From Alteriqipengyuania bathyomarina_B (GTDB taxonomy: Bacteria > Pseudomonadota > Alphaproteobacteria > Sphingomonadales > Sphingomonadaceae): a DNA stretch of 64,000 nt. This document shows positions 41,708 through 50,820 of this stretch, piece after piece. How positions within the stretch are numbered: position 1 is the first letter of the stretch; every line of letters begins with the position of its first letter. A program made the translations under genes and the position numbers. Under the pieces are notes generated by a model, which saw only the letters and a list, made by a program, of their open reading frames with translations, was not told the DNA's origin and did not search any database. Location of the stretch: the NCBI RefSeq assembly GCF_038594605.1, contig NZ_JBCFZM010000002.1, positions 310,001 through 374,000 on the forward strand, read 5' to 3'.

Positions 41708-43081
41708 TCAGGCGCTCAACGCGTCGACGAAATCGGCCCGCCATTGCTCGACACTGGTGGTCTTGATCACCTCGTTGAGCTTTTCCCAGCGCGCTTTGCG
41801 CTCTTCCAGCGGCATGTCGAGCGCGGTGCGGATCGCCTCGCTCGTCTCTTCCATGCTGTGCGGATTGATTAGCACAGCATCGGTCAACTGCTCCGCCGCG
41901 CCCGCGAATTTGGATAGAACGAGCACACCCGGGTCCTCCGGGTCCTGCGCGGCGACATATTCCTTGGCGACCAAATTCATCCCGTCGCGCAAGGGCGTCA
42001 CCAGCCCCACATGCGCGGAACGGTAGATGCCGAACAGCTCCTGGCGCGAATAGCCGCGGTTGACGTAGCGGATCGGGACCATATCGACTTCCGAGCGCTC
42101 GCCGTTGATCTGGCCCGCCTTCTGTTCCAGCGTGTTGCGGATGCGCTGATAGGTCGCCACGTCCTGCCGCGACGGCGGTGCGATCTGGACGTAGAGCGTT
42201 TCCTTCACCCGGTCGGGATAGCTATCGAAGAAGCGCCCCAGCGCATCGAAGCGTTCGGGCAGGCCCTTCGAATAGTCGAGGCGGTCGACCCCGATGATCA
42301 CCTTGCGATGGCGCGAGCTCGAGCGCATCCGCTGTTCCGCCTGACGCGCATCGCCGGTCTGCCCGCCTTCGAGGAATTCGTCGTAATCGAGCCCGATCGG
42401 AAAAGCGGCGACCTTCACCGACCGGCCGTCATAGGTCACCACGCCATCGTCGGTCACATCGGCCTGCAATTCCTTGCGGCAATAGCCGAGAAAGCTGTCG
42501 ACCGATTCCTCGTCCTGAAAGCCGATCAGGTCGTAGTCGAGCATGGTCAGCACCAGCCGCTCGTGAAATGGCAGCGCGACCAGCAGGTTGCGCGGCGGCC
42601 ACGGAATATGGAGGAAGAAGCCGATCCGGTTCTTGTTGCCGCGTTCGCGCAGCCGGCTGCCGAGCGGCATCAGGTGGTAGTCGTGGACCCACACCATATC
42701 CTCGGGGTCGATCAGCGGGCCCAGGCTGTCGGCAAAGCGCTGGTTGACCCGCTCATACCCCTTGCCGAAGCCCGATTCATACTCCGCCAGATCGACGCGG
42801 TAGTGGAACAGCGGCCACAGCGTCCGGTTGGCGTAGCCGTTGTAATATTCGTCGACGTCCTGCGGCTCGAGATCGATGGTCGCGGTGGTGACGCCCTCGT
42901 TCTTCTGCATGTTGAGGTCGCCGGTATAGGTTTCGGTTTCCTTGCCCGACCAGCCGAACCAGATCCCGCGCCGCTCTTTCAGCGCGGAGCCGAGCGCCAC
43001 CGCCAGCCCGCCCTGCGATCCAGCCACCCCGCGCGCCTTGGGTACGGAAACGCGGTTCGATACGACGATAAGGCGGCTCAT
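41708..43081 (-). CDS. otsA: Trehalose-6-phosphate synthase
   Basis: The 457-residue GT-B enzyme joins UDP-glucose and glucose-6-phosphate. Diagnostic features are the N-terminal VVSNRV, GGLAVALGSAL (phosphate loop), VWVHDYHLMPLG, FLHIPWPP, and VIIGVDRLDYSKGLPER. Length is standard. It overlaps the GH15 gene by four bases. Trehalose is an osmo- and desiccation protectant. Confidence 0.96.
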   Translation of the reverse strand: MSRLIVVSNRVSVPKARGVAGSQGGLAVALGSALKERRGIWFGWSGKETETYTGDLNMQKNEGVTTATIDLEPQDVDEYYNGYANRTLWPLFHYRVDLAEYESGFGKGYERVNQRFADSLGPLIDPEDMVWVHDYHLMPLGSRLRERGNKNRIGFFLHIPWPPRNLLVALPFHERLVLTMLDYDLIGFQDEESVDSFLGYCRKELQADVTDDGVVTYDGRSVKVAAFPIGLDYDEFLEGGQTGDARQAEQRMRSSSRHRKVIIGVDRLDYSKGLPERFDALGRFFDSYPDRVKETLYVQIAPPSRQDVATYQRIRNTLEQKAGQINGERSEVDMVPIRYVNRGYSRQELFGIYRSAHVGLVTPLRDGMNLVAKEYVAAQDPEDPGVLVLSKFAGAAEQLTDAVLINPHSMEETSEAIRTALDMPLEERKARWEKLNEVIKTTSVEQWRADFVDALSA

Positions 43082-44874
43082 CGGATGACACTCCAGGGTT
43101 TGGACAGCAGGGTGGCGCAGTTGATGATACCCACCAAAGAGTAGGTCTGGGGGAAATTGCCCCAGAGTTCTCCATTGTTAAAATCGAGATCCTCGGACAG
43201 CAGGCCCGACTTGGTGCGGTGCGACAGCATCGTCTCGAACAGGGCGCGCGCCTCTTCCTCCCGGCCTGCGAGATGGAGCGCCTCCATCAGCCAGAAGGTG
43301 CAGATATTGAAGGCCGTTTCGGGCAGCCCGAAATCGTCTTCCGCATCGTAGCGAAGCATATGCTCGCCACGCCTCAACCCCTTCTCGACGGCCGCGAAGG
43401 TCAGTTGAAAGCGCTCGTCCTCGGGCTTCAGGAAGCCCAGGTCGATCATTTGCAACAGGCTTGCATCGAGATGCTTGCCCCCCAGCGCGGAGGCATAGTG
43501 CTGGCCTTCCTCGTTCCAGGCCTCGCTTTCGATCTTGTCGCGGATCCTCGCCGCCCGGTCGCGCCAGAACTCCGCCTTTTCGGTCAGGCCAAGCCGGTCC
43601 GCGACGGTGGCGATGCGCCCGCAGGCCGCCCAGCTCATCAGGACCGAATAGGTGTGGACCTCCTGCCGGGTGCGGAATTCCCACAGTCCTGCGTCGGGCT
43701 GGTCGTGCATTTTCCACGCCATCTCGCCGACCTGTTCGAGGCTTTCGAAATCCGCCTTGTCCGCCATGCGGTAAAGCCGCTGGTCGAAAAATGCCTGCAC
43801 CGTGGGGAGCACGATCTGACCATAGGCATCGTGCTGTACCTGATGATAGGCGGCGTTGCCCTTACGCACCGGGCCCATGCCCCGATAACCCGCCAGATTC
43901 TCGGCAAAACTCTCGTCCAGCTGCGCCTCGCCCATGACCGAATAGAGCGGCTGGACCGCGCCGCCTTTGGCATTGTCGACGATGTTGCGCAGGTACGCGA
44001 GATACTTTTCCAGTACGTCGAGCGCGCCCAGCCGGTTCAGCGCCTGCACCGTGTAATAGGCATCGCGAATCCAGCAGTAGCGGTAGTCCCAGTTGCGCTC
44101 GCTCCCAGGCGCCTCGGGGATCGAGGTGGTCAGCGCGGCGACGATCGCGCCGGTTTCCTCGTGCTGGCATATTTTGAGCGTGATCGCCGCTCGGATGATC
44201 GCTTCCTGCCACTCCATCACGGTCGCAAGGCCGCGCACCCAGTGCCGCCAGTAATGGTCGGTCAGCTCGAGCATGGTTTCCAGCTCATGGCCGACATTGC
44301 TGCTGAAGGGCTCGTCCGGGCCGAGGAAGAAATGCAGGTCGTTCTCGAGCCGGAAGGTGCGCTTCTCCAGCACATAACCGACCGCCGCATCGGTGGTGAG
44401 GCGCAGTGCCTGCGGGCCGACGAGATAGCGGATATGGTTGGTGCCGTTGGTCGTCTCGGCCACCGCCTCGCCATAGTTCTTCATCGGCGAGAGGTTGACC
44501 GTGATCCGCGGCGTTCCCGCGACGGGCCGCACGATCCGCGCGAAGGCGACGGGGCGGTACATCCGGCCCGACCGGCGGAAACGCGGCGCGAAGTCGAGGA
44601 TCTCGACCGCGCTGCCATCCTCGGCTTCGAGGCGGGTTTTGAGGATCGGCGTGTTGCGCAGGTATTCCTGGCTAGACGAGACGAGGCCCTCCAGCCCGAT
44701 CCGCCACACGCCCTCGCTCTGATTGTCCCCGTTCATCAGCGCACAGAACACGGGATCGCCATCGACACGGGGCACGCAGCCCCAGACGAGCCCGCCGGTC
44801 TCGTCGAGCAGGCCGGTGACCTGGCAATTGCCGACGGGCCAGAGTTCGAGAGAGCTACGGGGCGTTTGGGTCAT
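43078..44874 (-). CDS. Glycoside hydrolase family 15 (trehalase/glucoamylase-like)
   Basis: The 598-residue protein has the GH15 pattern: an N-terminal beta-sandwich domain (1-230; start WPVGNCQVTGLLDETGGLVW) and an (alpha/alpha)6 barrel with GSERNWDYRYCWIRDA, and a final FPQTYSLVGIINCA. Known GH15 relatives include trehalases and glucoamylases. Sandwiched between otsB and otsA, it most likely hydrolyses trehalose, allowing turnover, but this placement also occurs with unproven roles. Four-base overlaps with both neighbours indicate one operon. Confidence 0.88.
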   Translation of the reverse strand: MTQTPRSSLELWPVGNCQVTGLLDETGGLVWGCVPRVDGDPVFCALMNGDNQSEGVWRIGLEGLVSSSQEYLRNTPILKTRLEAEDGSAVEILDFAPRFRRSGRMYRPVAFARIVRPVAGTPRITVNLSPMKNYGEAVAETTNGTNHIRYLVGPQALRLTTDAAVGYVLEKRTFRLENDLHFFLGPDEPFSSNVGHELETMLELTDHYWRHWVRGLATVMEWQEAIIRAAITLKICQHEETGAIVAALTTSIPEAPGSERNWDYRYCWIRDAYYTVQALNRLGALDVLEKYLAYLRNIVDNAKGGAVQPLYSVMGEAQLDESFAENLAGYRGMGPVRKGNAAYHQVQHDAYGQIVLPTVQAFFDQRLYRMADKADFESLEQVGEMAWKMHDQPDAGLWEFRTRQEVHTYSVLMSWAACGRIATVADRLGLTEKAEFWRDRAARIRDKIESEAWNEEGQHYASALGGKHLDASLLQMIDLGFLKPEDERFQLTFAAVEKGLRRGEHMLRYDAEDDFGLPETAFNICTFWLMEALHLAGREEEARALFETMLSHRTKSGLLSEDLDFNNGELWGNFPQTYSLVGIINCATLLSKPWSVIR

Positions 44875-45623
44875 TCAATCTCCAGCCATTTATGTACCGC
44901 TGCTACGTCGAACAGATGGAAGCGCGCTTTTGTTTCGCGCTTTTCGCCAACCAGAATGCCGAAGCCGCCCATCTCATCGACAGCGGCAAAGCCATCCTCG
45001 TCGGTGGTGTCGTCGCCCACGAATATCGGCATGCCGCCACTGAATGGCGGCTGGCGCATGATCGCGCGCACCCCGTCGCCCTTGGTGGCGTCGGTGGTGG
45101 TCAGCTCGACCAGCATCTTGCCGGGGCGCAGATGCAGGTCGTGCTCGCGCGCCAAGCCGCGGGCGAATTCGCGAATATCCTCGGCCCGGTCCTGCGATGC
45201 GCGATAATGGAGGCCGAAGCCCAGCGCCTTTTCCTCGAGGACGAGGCCGTCGATCCCGGCGGCAAAGTCCCGCGCCGCGTCCAGCGCCGCATCGTCGACG
45301 CGCGGCACTTCGCGTTCGGCCACCGAAGACCCGTCGGGGCTCGTGATCTCGGCCCCATGCGATCCGCTCAACACGACCGCGCATTCGGGCAGGTGGCTGC
45401 GAATATCCTCGATGAAGCGCCCGGTGACGATGGCGAGCCGCCCGTCGAGCGCGCTCGCCTTGCGCTCCAGCGCGTCTGAAAGGTGTTCGGGCACGCTGAT
45501 ACCGTCGGGCGATGGCGCCAGATCGACGAGCGTGCCGTCGAAATCGAGGAACAGCGAAGGCCGTGCGATCTCGCCCAGCGCGGGCGGTGGTCCGAGAGGA
45601 TCTGCAACCATTCGCCTGCCCAT
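44871..45623 (-). CDS. otsB: Trehalose-6-phosphate phosphatase
   Basis: The 250-residue HAD phosphatase has LFLDFDGTLVDLAP (nucleophile and acid/base Asp near 27-29), a middle VLSGSHGAEI and C-terminal VFVGDDTTDEDGF-like motif. It removes phosphate from trehalose-6-phosphate made by OtsA. An alternative start at 45611 is in frame. It lies only 26 bp downstream of fliA on the same strand and overlaps GH15 by four bases. Confidence 0.93.
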   Translation of the reverse strand: MGRRMVADPLGPPPALGEIARPSLFLDFDGTLVDLAPSPDGISVPEHLSDALERKASALDGRLAIVTGRFIEDIRSHLPECAVVLSGSHGAEITSPDGSSVAEREVPRVDDAALDAARDFAAGIDGLVLEEKALGFGLHYRASQDRAEDIREFARGLAREHDLHLRPGKMLVELTTTDATKGDGVRAIMRQPPFSGGMPIFVGDDTTDEDGFAAVDEMGGFGILVGEKRETKARFHLFDVAAVHKWLEIE

Positions 45624-45649
45624 AAAGGCAAGGCATGTTGCAGTGCAAA

Positions 45650-46372
45650 CTATTCGGTCTGCCCGACCATCGCGACCCGCGCTTTCTTGAGCGCATCGGC
45701 CTTCAGCTGATGGACCCGCGGCACGCTGACGCCGAGCACGGCGGCGATCTCGTTCAGGTTCAGCTCTTCGATGAAATAGAGCTTGAGGACCAGCTGCAAC
45801 CGCTCCGGCAGCGCTGCGATAGCCCCTGCCAGAACGCCGCTGTCTTCACTGGCGAGCAGGTTCTGCTCGGGGTCGGGCCGGTCATCGCCGAAGGCCGTAT
45901 CGCTGTCCGAATAGCATTCCTCGATCGAGGTCGAGGTGGTCGAGGCGGCGAATCGCATCGCTTCGTACCGGTCGAGCGGCATTTCCATCGCCCGTGCCAT
46001 CTCCGCCGAATCGGGCGCGCGGCCCAGCTCGGTGCGCAGGGTCTGTTCGGCGGCATCGCGTTTGCGCGTCCAGCTCCCGGCGCTGCGCGGGCGGTGCGAC
46101 TGGCCGCGCAGCATGTCTACCATCGCTCCGCGCACGCGCATCTTGGCGTAGGCGGCAAAGCCGTCGTCGCTCGGCCGGTCGTGGCGCTGGGCGGCCTCGG
46201 TCAGCGCCATCATCCCCGCCTGCATCAGATCGTCGACGTCGATCGTGGCGCTGCCGTGGCCCTGGTAATGCCACGCGAGCTTGCGAACGAGCGGCAGGAA
46301 CTGCGTCACCTTCTGCTGCACGGTGGAGCCATAGGCCTGGCGGACGGCGAAGTTGGAGTGATCGTGCTTCAT
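45650..46372 (-). CDS. fliA: Flagellar RNA polymerase sigma factor FliA (sigma-28)
   Basis: The 240-residue sigma factor has region 2 motifs VRKLAWHYQG-DVDDLMQAGMMAL and DGFAAYAKMRVRGAMVDMLR, and a C-terminal region 4 with LPERLQLVLKLYFIEELNLNEIAAVLGVSVPRVHQL. It directs transcription of late flagellar genes; its target is likely fliC at the right edge. Its anti-sigma partner FlgM is encoded 3.5 kb upstream on the same strand. The start overlaps the flhA stop by four bases. Confidence 0.94.
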   Translation of the reverse strand: MKHDHSNFAVRQAYGSTVQQKVTQFLPLVRKLAWHYQGHGSATIDVDDLMQAGMMALTEAAQRHDRPSDDGFAAYAKMRVRGAMVDMLRGQSHRPRSAGSWTRKRDAAEQTLRTELGRAPDSAEMARAMEMPLDRYEAMRFAASTTSTSIEECYSDSDTAFGDDRPDPEQNLLASEDSGVLAGAIAALPERLQLVLKLYFIEELNLNEIAAVLGVSVPRVHQLKADALKKARVAMVGQTE

Positions 46373-48510
46373 GCGGCAAGCGCCTCATGTTCTTGCGGAT
46401 TGTCATGCTGTCCGGGGGGCGGGAGCTGGGGTTGCTGCGCTTGCGCAACCTGCTCTGTATCGTCGCCGATCACCGCGATCACCTCGATCGGCTGGGCGGC
46501 GGGCAATTCGTTGATCGACAGGACGAGCATGTTCGGCGCGCGCAGCTTGAGCAGCGCGGCAAGGGCGCGGCGGGCGCGCGGCTGGACGACCAGCGTGGGC
46601 GTGCGCGCACCGGGCGGGCGGCTTTGCAACAGTGCGGCGATCCGTTCCCCGATCGACCGCGCGAGATCGGGTTCGATCACGATCTCTCCGGTGGTGGGGT
46701 CCTGCATTCCGCCCACGACCATCTCTTCCAGCTGTGCAGCGAGGGTAACGACCGGCAGCCGCTCGTTCGGTCCGCAGATATTGCCGACCAGCATGGTGCC
46801 CAGATCGGTCCGCATCAGTTCGAGGATCTGCAACGGATCGTTGCTGCGCTGCGCGGCCTGCGACAGGCTGGAGAAGACCCGCACCGAATGGGTGAGCGAG
46901 ATGCCGTCCGTGAGCAGCGCCTTGAGCACCGCGGTGATCGCGGCGAGCGACAAGGGCTGCGGGGTGATCGTGTCGATCAGCTGCGAATGGCGTTCGCGCA
47001 GCAGGTCGAGCAGTTCGCGCACCTGGTCAGGCCCCAGCAATTCGGCCGCTCGGCCTGCGAGGAGCTGGTGGACCTGCGTGGCGATGACGCTTTCGGGATC
47101 GACCACGAGATAGCCTTCTGCGACCGCAAGATCGCGTGAGCCTTCGTCGATCCACTTCGCATCGCAGCCGAAACTCGGGTCCTTGGTAGCCTCGCCCGGC
47201 AAGACCTGCCCGTCGAGCACTTCGCCGGTGTCGATCGCCAGCAGCTTGCCTGCACGCAGGGTGCCCGAGCCGACGGGTGCTCCGCCCAGCATGATGCGAT
47301 ACTCGTCGGGCGCGATGTCGAAACTGTCGGCGATGCGGAATTGCGGGACGACGAAGCCGAAAGCCTGGCACATCTGCTTGCGCAGGCCCGTGAGGCGGGC
47401 GACCAGCGGAGCGCCGTTCTTGTCGTCGGCCAGCTGGACGAGCCCGTAGCCGAGCTGGATGGTAACCAGCGTCTGGTCCGACACCTCGGAAATCGAGATG
47501 CGCGAAGGATCGGGCGTTTCTTCGGGCTCGGGCACGAAGACGGCTGCCGCCTGCTCGCGCTTGTTGAGGCCGCGCCACAACAGCAGCGCGCCTGCGGCCA
47601 GCGGCAGGAAGATCATCTGCGGCATCGCGGGGATACAGCCGATCGCCGCAAGGATGCAGCCGACCGGCAGCCAGATTTTCGAATCCGCCAGCTGTCCGCC
47701 GATCTGCCCGGTCAGGTCGCGCGTGTCGGAGACGCGGGTGACGATCACGGCGGCGGCGATCGACAGCAGCAGCGCCGGGATCGAAGCGACCAGCGCGTCG
47801 CCCACCGCCAGCGTGACATAGACCGAGCCGGCTTCGCCCGCAGACAAGCCATACATGCTCATGCCCAGCACGAGCCCGGCAATGATGTTGACGATGAGGA
47901 TCAGCAGCGCGGCGATCGCATCGCCCTTCACGAACTTGCTCGCACCATCCATCGAACCGTAGAAATCGGCCTCGGTCGCGATCTCGCGCCGGCGGGCCTT
48001 GGCTTCTTCGGCGGTCATCAGACCGGCGGCGAGGTCGGAGTCGATCGCCATCTGCTTGCCGGGCAAGGCGTCGAGCGTGAAACGCGCGGTCACTTCGGAT
48101 ACGCGGCCCGCACCCTTGGTCACCACCACCATGTTGATGATGGTCAGAATGATGAAGACGATGATCCCGACCGCGAAGTTGCCGCCGATCAGGAAGGCGC
48201 CGAAGGCCTCGATCACCTTGCCCGCCGCATCCCCGCCCTCGTGCCCGTTGAGGAGCACGATGCGGGTCGAGGCGACGTTCAATGCGAGGCGCATCAGCGT
48301 CGCGAACAGCAGGACCGAGGGGAAGGACGAGAAGTCCAATGGCTTCTGTGCATTCATCGCGGCCATCAGGATCGAGACCGACAGCGCGATATTGAGCACG
48401 AAGAATAGGTCGAGCATCAGCGCCGGGATCGGCACGACCATCAGCACGATGACCGCGAGGATGCCGGCGGGAAGCGCGAGCGCGGGCGAGATGACGGCGG
48501 GCAGCTTCAC
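46369..48510 (-). CDS. flhA: Flagellar export protein FlhA
   Basis: The 713-residue protein has about eight N-terminal membrane helices and a large cytoplasmic domain. The FHIPEP signature region RLALNVASTRIVLLNGHEG, EVTARFTLDALPGKQMAIDSDL and a C-terminal binding platform are present. FlhA forms the export gate nonamer and is essential for type III export. It begins at a GTG that overlaps the transglycosylase stop (GTGA) and overlaps fliA at the other end. Confidence 0.96.
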   Translation of the reverse strand: MKLPAVISPALALPAGILAVIVLMVVPIPALMLDLFFVLNIALSVSILMAAMNAQKPLDFSSFPSVLLFATLMRLALNVASTRIVLLNGHEGGDAAGKVIEAFGAFLIGGNFAVGIIVFIILTIINMVVVTKGAGRVSEVTARFTLDALPGKQMAIDSDLAAGLMTAEEAKARRREIATEADFYGSMDGASKFVKGDAIAALLILIVNIIAGLVLGMSMYGLSAGEAGSVYVTLAVGDALVASIPALLLSIAAAVIVTRVSDTRDLTGQIGGQLADSKIWLPVGCILAAIGCIPAMPQMIFLPLAAGALLLWRGLNKREQAAAVFVPEPEETPDPSRISISEVSDQTLVTIQLGYGLVQLADDKNGAPLVARLTGLRKQMCQAFGFVVPQFRIADSFDIAPDEYRIMLGGAPVGSGTLRAGKLLAIDTGEVLDGQVLPGEATKDPSFGCDAKWIDEGSRDLAVAEGYLVVDPESVIATQVHQLLAGRAAELLGPDQVRELLDLLRERHSQLIDTITPQPLSLAAITAVLKALLTDGISLTHSVRVFSSLSQAAQRSNDPLQILELMRTDLGTMLVGNICGPNERLPVVTLAAQLEEMVVGGMQDPTTGEIVIEPDLARSIGERIAALLQSRPPGARTPTLVVQPRARRALAALLKLRAPNMLVLSINELPAAQPIEVIAVIGDDTEQVAQAQQPQLPPPGQHDNPQEHEALAA

Positions 48511-49415
48511 AGGCCGAACGCCGCGAATTTGCCGTAGGCTTCATCGATCCGCATGCGCGCGCGCCCCCCAATATCGTCCGCCCCGGCGGTGCCGAAGGTC
48601 GAGCGCAATGTGTCGGCCATCGACGGCCGCGCCTGCGCACCGGCGGGTGCCGCCATCGCCGATGCGCGCACAGAGCGGCCCGGTATCATCGCGGAGCTGG
48701 CGTAGCGCGCAGCCGCGAATTCCTGGGGAATGCCGCCCACGCCCGGAGCGGCGCCGGAAGAGAACGGCATCGCGCCGCCCTGCTCCATCGCCTTGGCAAC
48801 CTTGGTCTGCATCAGGCTCATCACCTCGGCGACCGAACGCTCGCGACCCTGGTCGTAGAAGATCGGCCGATTGGCGCTCGCCGCCTTCGGCATCAGCGCG
48901 GCGGCAGACTGGCCCGCATCGGTGCGATAGGCACCGAGGAACTTCTGCGCCCCGCCCAGGCCGAGGAAATGTGCAAGGTATAGCTCGGCGGGTTCCGGCT
49001 CGCGGCCGAGAAAACCCTTGAGCCCGGTCGTATTGTCGCGCGCCAGCTCCGCCGCCATCAGTGCGGAGACATCTGCATCGTAGCGTAGCGAGAGCAGCTG
49101 GTCGCGCGTGCCGCGATCGGCCACCGCGCCGCCGGGTGCGATGCGGTCGGTCGCCCAGCTCAGCCCGTACTTGTCGCCGTGGCGATCCATCGTGCGCAGC
49201 CAGGTGGAATCGATGAACTGATAAAGGCCGGTCGCGCTGGATGTGCGGGCCTTAGCATCGGGGTCGAGCCCGGATTCCAGCTTCGCTTGCGCAAGAAGGT
49301 AGTCGAAGTCGACGCCCGTGCTTTGCGAGGCGCGAGCAATCGCCGCGCGCACATCGCGATCGGCGACGGGCGTGGTGGCGGCCTGTATTGCTGGTACTGG
49401 GCTGGCAGTGGGCAC
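48507..49415 (-). CDS. Flagellar lytic transglycosylase (SLT family)
   Basis: The 302-residue protein has an N-terminal SLT-like domain (about 20-150) with catalytic Glu47 in AKLESGLDP and TSSATGLYQFIDSTW, plus a tail of low complexity. No signal peptide is visible; it would be exported by the flagellar machine or by other means. It probably supplies the muramidase activity that FlgJ lacks in this genome, since FlgJ at 57.4 kb is only the rod-binding domain. GTG start with GAGAGG upstream. Confidence 0.8.
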   Translation of the reverse strand: MPTASPVPAIQAATTPVADRDVRAAIARASQSTGVDFDYLLAQAKLESGLDPDAKARTSSATGLYQFIDSTWLRTMDRHGDKYGLSWATDRIAPGGAVADRGTRDQLLSLRYDADVSALMAAELARDNTTGLKGFLGREPEPAELYLAHFLGLGGAQKFLGAYRTDAGQSAAALMPKAASANRPIFYDQGRERSVAEVMSLMQTKVAKAMEQGGAMPFSSGAAPGVGGIPQEFAAARYASSAMIPGRSVRASAMAAPAGAQARPSMADTLRSTFGTAGADDIGGRARMRIDEAYGKFAAFGL

Positions 49416-49490
49416 GTGACCTCTCGGGAATTGCTATCCCGAGGAGTTAAGCAAGGTCCATGCCAAACCGTGGAGGTCGGCGCGCTTCGC

Positions 49491-49811
49491 TCAGATGGTT
49501 TGCGGAGCCATCGGTGCGCGGCCGCCGGAATAGGTGCCAGGCGCACCGGCCATCGAATCGATGCGCGACTGCACATTCGTGGCGATCAGGTTGCGCAGCC
49601 GCCGGTTAATCGTGTTGAGGCGCCGCACCGCGTCGAGCAGGCCGAGGCATTCCTCGTCCAGATCTTCGGGGCGAACCTTGTCGAGCCGGTCGCACAGCTC
49701 GATCTTGCCGCTGGAACAAGTGTTGATGCGTTCGAGATCGAGAGCGGCAAGAGCCTGCCGCTCTCCTTCCAGCAGGGCAAGCATTTGCCGCAGGGCGCTA
49801 CGGGTCGTCAT
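49491..49811 (-). CDS. FlgN-like flagellar chaperone
   Basis: The 106-residue helical protein lies between flgM and the transglycosylase gene, the usual place for flgN, whose product escorts FlgK and FlgL. MLALLEGERQALAALDLERI and the LLDAVRRLNTINRRLRNLI heptad pattern fit a FlgN helix bundle, but the family is weakly conserved. No strong ribosome site is visible; the flgM stop is 13 bp upstream. Confidence 0.65.
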   Translation of the reverse strand: MTTRSALRQMLALLEGERQALAALDLERINTCSSGKIELCDRLDKVRPEDLDEECLGLLDAVRRLNTINRRLRNLIATNVQSRIDSMAGAPGTYSGGRAPMAPQTI

Positions 49812-49824
49812 GTTCGTGCAGGCC

Positions 49825-50109
49825 CTATTCGCCGACGATCTGGAACAGGCCGGAGGCAATGATGCCGTCGGCAATTTCGTTGGAATTCAAAGGATAGGAC
49901 CCACTCTCGATGGCCTGGCGAATCTGCGCCACCCGATCGCCGTCGATCGGAGCCTGATCGCCCGCGCTCGGCGCGACGACCGCGCTCATCGCCTGCGCTT
50001 CGGCCGTCTGATCGGCTGGCTTCTGCACAGCGGAGACACGCTCGACCGGCGCGACACCGCGGCGCAATCCAGCTGGTCCCCCGATTTCCGGCAATCCGAA
50101 ATCTCGCAT
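49825..50109 (-). CDS. flgM: Anti-sigma-28 factor FlgM
   Basis: The 94-residue protein has an unstructured N-terminus and the conserved FlgM C-terminal helix pair VAQIRQAIESGSYPLNSNEIADGIIASG that wraps sigma-28. It should hold FliA until export through the finished hook. GGAG precedes the ATG. The FliA target gene is downstream on the same strand. Confidence 0.9.
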   Translation of the reverse strand: MRDFGLPEIGGPAGLRRGVAPVERVSAVQKPADQTAEAQAMSAVVAPSAGDQAPIDGDRVAQIRQAIESGSYPLNSNEIADGIIASGLFQIVGE

Positions 50110-50217
50110 TGCTATTGCTCCACTTTCCTTGCCACCCGTGGGTGAATGGCGGTTACGGGACTAAGAACGACACGCGCCAGCGGGCTTTAAGGCCCCGGCA
50201 ACTTTTTTGGTCGTTTT

Positions 50218-50763
50218 TTAGCGGAGGCGCACGGCGACCTGACCGGGGCGGACGACCTGTGCGCGGACCGGATCGGCCTTCTTGTCCTGCGTGGGGCGGA
50301 CCTTGATCCACGAACCCACCGCGCCCTCTTCCATCGCAACCGCCTGACGCGAGAGCGAAAAACCGCCACCCGCGACGATGATCGAGACGGTCTCGCCACG
50401 GCTGATGACGATCTCGCCGCCTGCATCCGCCTGCCCGGGCTGCGTTGCCGCCCCAGAAGGGCCCTGAGCCTGCGCCACCGCGACGTAAATCCGCCAGCCC
50501 GCATCGGGGCACTGGACCTGCACGCTCTCGCGCGCCTTGCCATACCATTCGAGCAGCAGCGGCGAGCCACAAGGATTGAGGCGCATCCGCCGGTCGACCG
50601 GCAGGCGCGCGCCGCCCGGCTGGCCAATCCCGGCGCCGGTGAACTGCGCCACCGCCCGGTCGATCTCGGCCGGGTCCATCGGTGCATTCGCGGCAGCGGA
50701 AGAAGCTGCAAGGCCGGTAAAGGTCAGCAAGCCGGTGGCGAGCAGGGCAGAAATCTTGTGCAT
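50218..50763 (-). CDS. flgA: Flagella basal body P-ring formation protein FlgA
   Basis: The 181-residue periplasmic chaperone starts with a signal peptide (AASSAAANA) and contains the FlgA/SAF-like motif ARLPVDRRMRLNPCGSPLLLEW, then GGEIVISRGETVSIIVAGGGFSLSRQAVA and the end VVRPGQVAVRL. It assists P-ring assembly by FlgI. GGAG precedes the ATG. It lies in the minus-strand block next to the second stator-like pair; flgI is on the opposite strand. Confidence 0.9.
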   Translation of the reverse strand: MHKISALLATGLLTFTGLAASSAAANAPMDPAEIDRAVAQFTGAGIGQPGGARLPVDRRMRLNPCGSPLLLEWYGKARESVQVQCPDAGWRIYVAVAQAQGPSGAATQPGQADAGGEIVISRGETVSIIVAGGGFSLSRQAVAMEEGAVGSWIKVRPTQDKKADPVRAQVVRPGQVAVRLR

Positions 50764-50791
50764 GGTGCAATACTCCGGAATAGCATTATGC

Positions 50792-50808
50792 GGCGGGAGC
50801 GACCCGCC
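50792..50808. repeat. Short hairpin between the stator-like gene and flgA
   Basis: GGCGGG (50792-50797) and CCCGCC (50803-50808) form a 6-bp stem with a 5-base loop. There is no T-run. It lies in the 57-bp gap upstream of flgA, perhaps an mRNA processing or stability element. Confidence 0.35.
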
Positions 50809-50820
50809 ATTGCTACCGCG

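Noticed and set aside
43219..45207. 662-residue plus-strand frame opposite the GH15 gene
   Set aside because: GH15 motifs are on the minus strand and the opposite frame has no recognisable domain.
50183..50217. Plus-strand terminator-like hairpin with T-runs after flgA
   Set aside because: The T-runs are on the strand opposite the flagellar genes here and the stem is only about five base pairs.
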